Assembly: GCF_029392095.1 (NCBI RefSeq)
Contig: NZ_CP113930.1
Coordinates: forward strand, 1,302,001 to 1,366,000
From: Lactobacillus sp. ESL0700
Lineage (GTDB): Bacteria > Bacillota > Bacilli > Lactobacillales > Lactobacillaceae
Direction of reading: 5' to 3'
Length of the DNA stretch: 64,000 nucleotides
Part shown: piece by piece, positions 61,912 to 64,000 of the stretch
How positions within the stretch are numbered: position 1 is the stretch's first letter
How the letters are laid out: each line of letters begins with the position of its first letter
Notes under the pieces: generated by a model
Seen by the model: the letters and a program-made list of their open reading frames with translations, nothing else
Told to the model about the DNA's origin: nothing
The model's database searches: none
Program-made: the position numbers and the translations under genes

Positions 61912-63363
61912 TTAATTTTCTTTTTGCTTTTTATAACTGGCGTTAATCAAAATTGAAATCACAATGGCAATCATTGAAACAACGTAGACACCCTTTAGGG
62001 CGCTAAACAATACCTGCCGCAATTGTGGCACCAAGTTAGCAGCCAATTCCTTGGCTTTAACTGATGACACAATTTTGTTCATCATTGCCTGGGTCAAGGC
62101 CGGATGCTTTGCAATTTGTCCAGCAACAATCGTATTAAATGTAATGCCGTAAATTGAAACTAACATCGTCTGTCCCAAATAACGCATTAGCGTATTAAAT
62201 GACGTAGCAACCCCCACGTTTTCAGGCTCAACTAGGACTTGTGAACGGACTTGAGACGCAGTGATAATTGCACCGAAAGCTAAACCATTCATTGTGGCAA
62301 TGACACAAAATACCCAGAACGGTGTTTGCATGGGCACAATCAGCAATAGCAGGTCTGCAATTACTAGTAATCCAAGCATGCCGAAGAAAGTTTTGCGAAC
62401 GCCAAAGCGACCAAGCAAGCCACCAATTAAGAATGAACCAACAACCCACATTACAGAACTTGGCGTAACGGCAAAGCCCGCAATTGTAGCACTTGTCCCC
62501 TTGATTCCCTGCATCCAAGTCGGAATATAAAATTCAAAACCAATTACAACTCCTGAAATAAACATGGTAATCAGGTTTAATGCGAGGAACTCTCTGCCTT
62601 TAAGCATTGAGAGTGGCATTATTGGGTCATCTGCCTTCTTTTCAACGTGATAAAAGGCAACTGCACTAATAATAATTAAAATCACTAGAGCGGCTGTTAT
62701 TAGCCAATTAAGCGAACCTAATTCTTGCAATACATACATCAAGGTTAACAATAGAACAGTTAACCAACACGTACCTTTAACGTCCAGCTTAACTGCTACC
62801 TTCTCCTTTGGTTCATGTAAAAAGAACACAACTAGCAAGAAGGCGATTAAACCAATCGGCACATTGATGTAAAAGACCCAGTGCCAAGACAGGCTTTGAA
62901 CAATAAAGCCACCCAGAAGTGGTGCGATAACAGACGCAACTCCCCAGAAGCCGGAATTAAGTCCAAGCATCTTGGTGCGCTTTTTTAAAGTATACAAGTC
63001 CGCAATAATTGTCATTGCCACAGGCTGAACTGCACCAGAGCCAAGGCCCTGCACAACCCGAAACAAGATTAACTCCATCATATTGTGTGCTTGACCGCAA
63101 AGAGCTGACCCAACGACAAACAACGCAATGCCAAACAAAAAAACTGGCTTGCGACCAATGCTGTCTGCCAGTTTTCCGTATAAAGGAGTCGATACAGCTG
63201 TCATAAATAAGAAAATTGAAACAACCCAGTTCATAATTTCCAACCCATTCAGGTCAGAAACAATGGTTGGCATTGCAGTTGATACAATCGTTCCTTCAAT
63301 CGCAGCCATAAAAGTTGTCATAAAAATCGCAAGCGTAACAACAGGTACGTTTGTTTTTTTCAT
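61912..63363 (-). CDS. MFS drug exporter, DHA2 (EmrB/QacA) family
   Basis: 483 residues with 14 hydrophobic segments. LDxTIV-type motif in FMAAIEGTIVSTAMPTIV (Glu in place of the usual Asp), loop motif YGKLADSIGRKPVFLFG, and motif C-like GSGAVQPVAMTIIADLY. Proton-driven multidrug export is likely. It begins only 18 bases after metK on the same strand with AAGGAGGAGC, so it may be co-transcribed with metK; substrate unknown. Confidence 0.92.
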   Translation of the reverse strand: MKKTNVPVVTLAIFMTTFMAAIEGTIVSTAMPTIVSDLNGLEIMNWVVSIFLFMTAVSTPLYGKLADSIGRKPVFLFGIALFVVGSALCGQAHNMMELILFRVVQGLGSGAVQPVAMTIIADLYTLKKRTKMLGLNSGFWGVASVIAPLLGGFIVQSLSWHWVFYINVPIGLIAFLLVVFFLHEPKEKVAVKLDVKGTCWLTVLLLTLMYVLQELGSLNWLITAALVILIIISAVAFYHVEKKADDPIMPLSMLKGREFLALNLITMFISGVVIGFEFYIPTWMQGIKGTSATIAGFAVTPSSVMWVVGSFLIGGLLGRFGVRKTFFGMLGLLVIADLLLLIVPMQTPFWVFCVIATMNGLAFGAIITASQVRSQVLVEPENVGVATSFNTLMRYLGQTMLVSIYGITFNTIVAGQIAKHPALTQAMMNKIVSSVKAKELAANLVPQLRQVLFSALKGVYVVSMIAIVISILINASYKKQKEN

Positions 63364-63381
63364 AATTGCTCCTCCTTAAAA

Positions 63382-64000
63382 TTATTTATTTTTCTTTACA
63401 AAATCCAAGATTGCCTGAACCTTATCGGTCTTTTCCCATGGCAAATCAATATCAGTGCGACCAAAATGACCGTAAGCTGCTGTTTGCTCGTATATTGGCC
63501 GGCGCAAGTCAAGCATCTTGATAATCCCAGCTGGCCGTAAATCAAAGATTTCCCGAACTGCCTTCGTCAAGAGCTCATCGCTAACCTTTCCAGTACCAGC
63601 AGTATCAATCATTACTGATACTGGATGAGCTACACCAATTGCATAAGCTAACTGCACTTCGCAGCGGTATGCGAGACCTGCAGCTACGATGTTTTTGGCA
63701 ACATAACGTGCCGCATAACTAGCGCTGCGGTCAACCTTTGTCGGATCTTTACCGGAAAAGGCGCCACCACCATGACGAGCATAACCACCGTAAGTATCAA
63801 CGATGATCTTGCGGCCAGTTAAACCAGAATCACCTTTAGGTCCCCCGATTACAAAGCGACCAGAAGGGTTAATCAGGTATTTTGTTTGCTCATCTAGGTA
63901 CTTAGCTGGAATGACCTTATTAATGACTAAATCAATCATTGCTTGACGGATTTCTTCATTAGTAACTTGATCATCAGTTTGCGTTGAAATGACAACCGTA
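63382..64000 (-). CDS. metK: S-adenosylmethionine synthase, C-terminal part (5' end outside window)
   Basis: The frame is open to the window edge; about 206 C-terminal residues are visible, starting [19 protein letters not shown]. Diagnostic motifs: [39 protein letters not shown], and [19 protein letters not shown]. Makes S-adenosylmethionine from methionine and ATP, feeding the methylases (TrmB, TrmH family) in this window. Any SAM riboswitch would be outside the window. Confidence 0.97.
   Translation of the reverse strand, partial: TVVISTQTDDQVTNEEIRQAMIDLVINKVIPAKYLDEQTKYLINPSGRFVIGGPKGDSGLTGRKIIVDTYGGYARHGGGAFSGKDPTKVDRSASYAARYVAKNIVAAGLAYRCEVQLAYAIGVAHPVSVMIDTAGTGKVSDELLTKAVREIFDLRPAGIIKMLDLRRPIYEQTAAYGHFGRTDIDLPWEKTDKVQAILDFVKKNK

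Noticed and set aside
63364..63381. SAM riboswitch for metK
   Set aside because: The 5' end of metK and its leader are outside the window, so nothing can be said.
1..64000. CRISPR array, insertion sequence, prophage or origin
   Set aside because: No direct repeats with regular spacing, no transposase, integrase or phage structural genes, and no DnaA-box cluster were seen; gene order is that of core chromosome.

Overview
The window looks like core chromosome of a low-to-moderate GC Firmicute of the Lactobacillus (acidophilus/delbrueckii) type. Evidence: T-box leaders before four aminoacyl-tRNA synthetase genes, the infC-rpmI-rplT operon with an L20-type leader and an ATT start on infC, strong AGGAGG-type ribosome binding sites, Lactobacillus-like gene neighbourhoods (dnaB-dnaI-thrS, polA-mutM-coaE-nrdR, yqeG-yqeH-nadD-yqeK-rsfS, ecsAB/hit/prsA/yhaM) and no sign of an outer membrane. 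The species is not determined. Most genes lie on the minus strand. I saw no phage, transposase, IS or CRISPR array. Both ends cut genes: a BadF/BadG-type kinase at the left and metK at the right.

Layout: 1-7.4 kb holds greA, pheST with a Phe T-box, an HxlR regulator, a TrmH-family methylase, acylphosphatase and yidC. At 7.4-10.6 kb there is an accessory operon: a short Tyr-rich leader peptide and a multi-hairpin attenuator, then an APC amino-acid permease and an arylsulfotransferase-family protein. At 10.6-19.6 kb: an ArlRS-like two-component system, yceD, the tmcAL/rsfS/yqeK/nadD/yqeH/yqeG ribosome-biogenesis and NAD cluster, and rplT-rpmI-infC. At 19.6-34.9 kb: a polar amino-acid ABC importer, thrS, the replication genes dnaI and dnaB, nrdR, coaE, mutM, polA, murC, a YtpR-type protein, a thioredoxin and trmB. 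At 35-46 kb: ecsAB, hit, a YtxH-like protein, prsA, yhaM, yhaN, yhaO, yheA and a class A PBP. At 46-64 kb: a RluA-type pseudouridine synthase, a MerR/TipAS regulator, an MFS-phosphatase pair, fba, argS, an L,D-transpeptidase, nnrD, dacA, tRNA-Leu(CAG), a PspC protein and a candidate small RNA, a MurJ-like flippase, leuS, a PAP2 phosphatase, a PAS protein, a DHA2 exporter and metK.

The most interesting signal is the 10.28-10.57 kb leader. A 21-residue reading frame with five Tyr codons (and one Phe) in its last eleven residues precedes six mutually exclusive RNA pairings. These alternate so that ribosome stalling at Tyr codons predicts read-through, and completed translation predicts a terminator. 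It controls a permease and a putative aryl-sulfate sulfotransferase, enzymes of a family that acts on phenolic groups such as tyrosine's. This suggests a tyrosine- (or phenol-) responsive system. The leader peptide and pairings are read directly from sequence; the regulation and substrate are inference.

Other points worth a look: a candidate structured small RNA at about 55.93-56.01 kb; a PAS-domain protein ending in a DxxTGAT motif like those that carry covalent FMN; a MerR promoter with a 19-bp spacer; a terminator overlapping the argS promoter; and shared -10 sequence between leuS and the divergent PAP2 gene.
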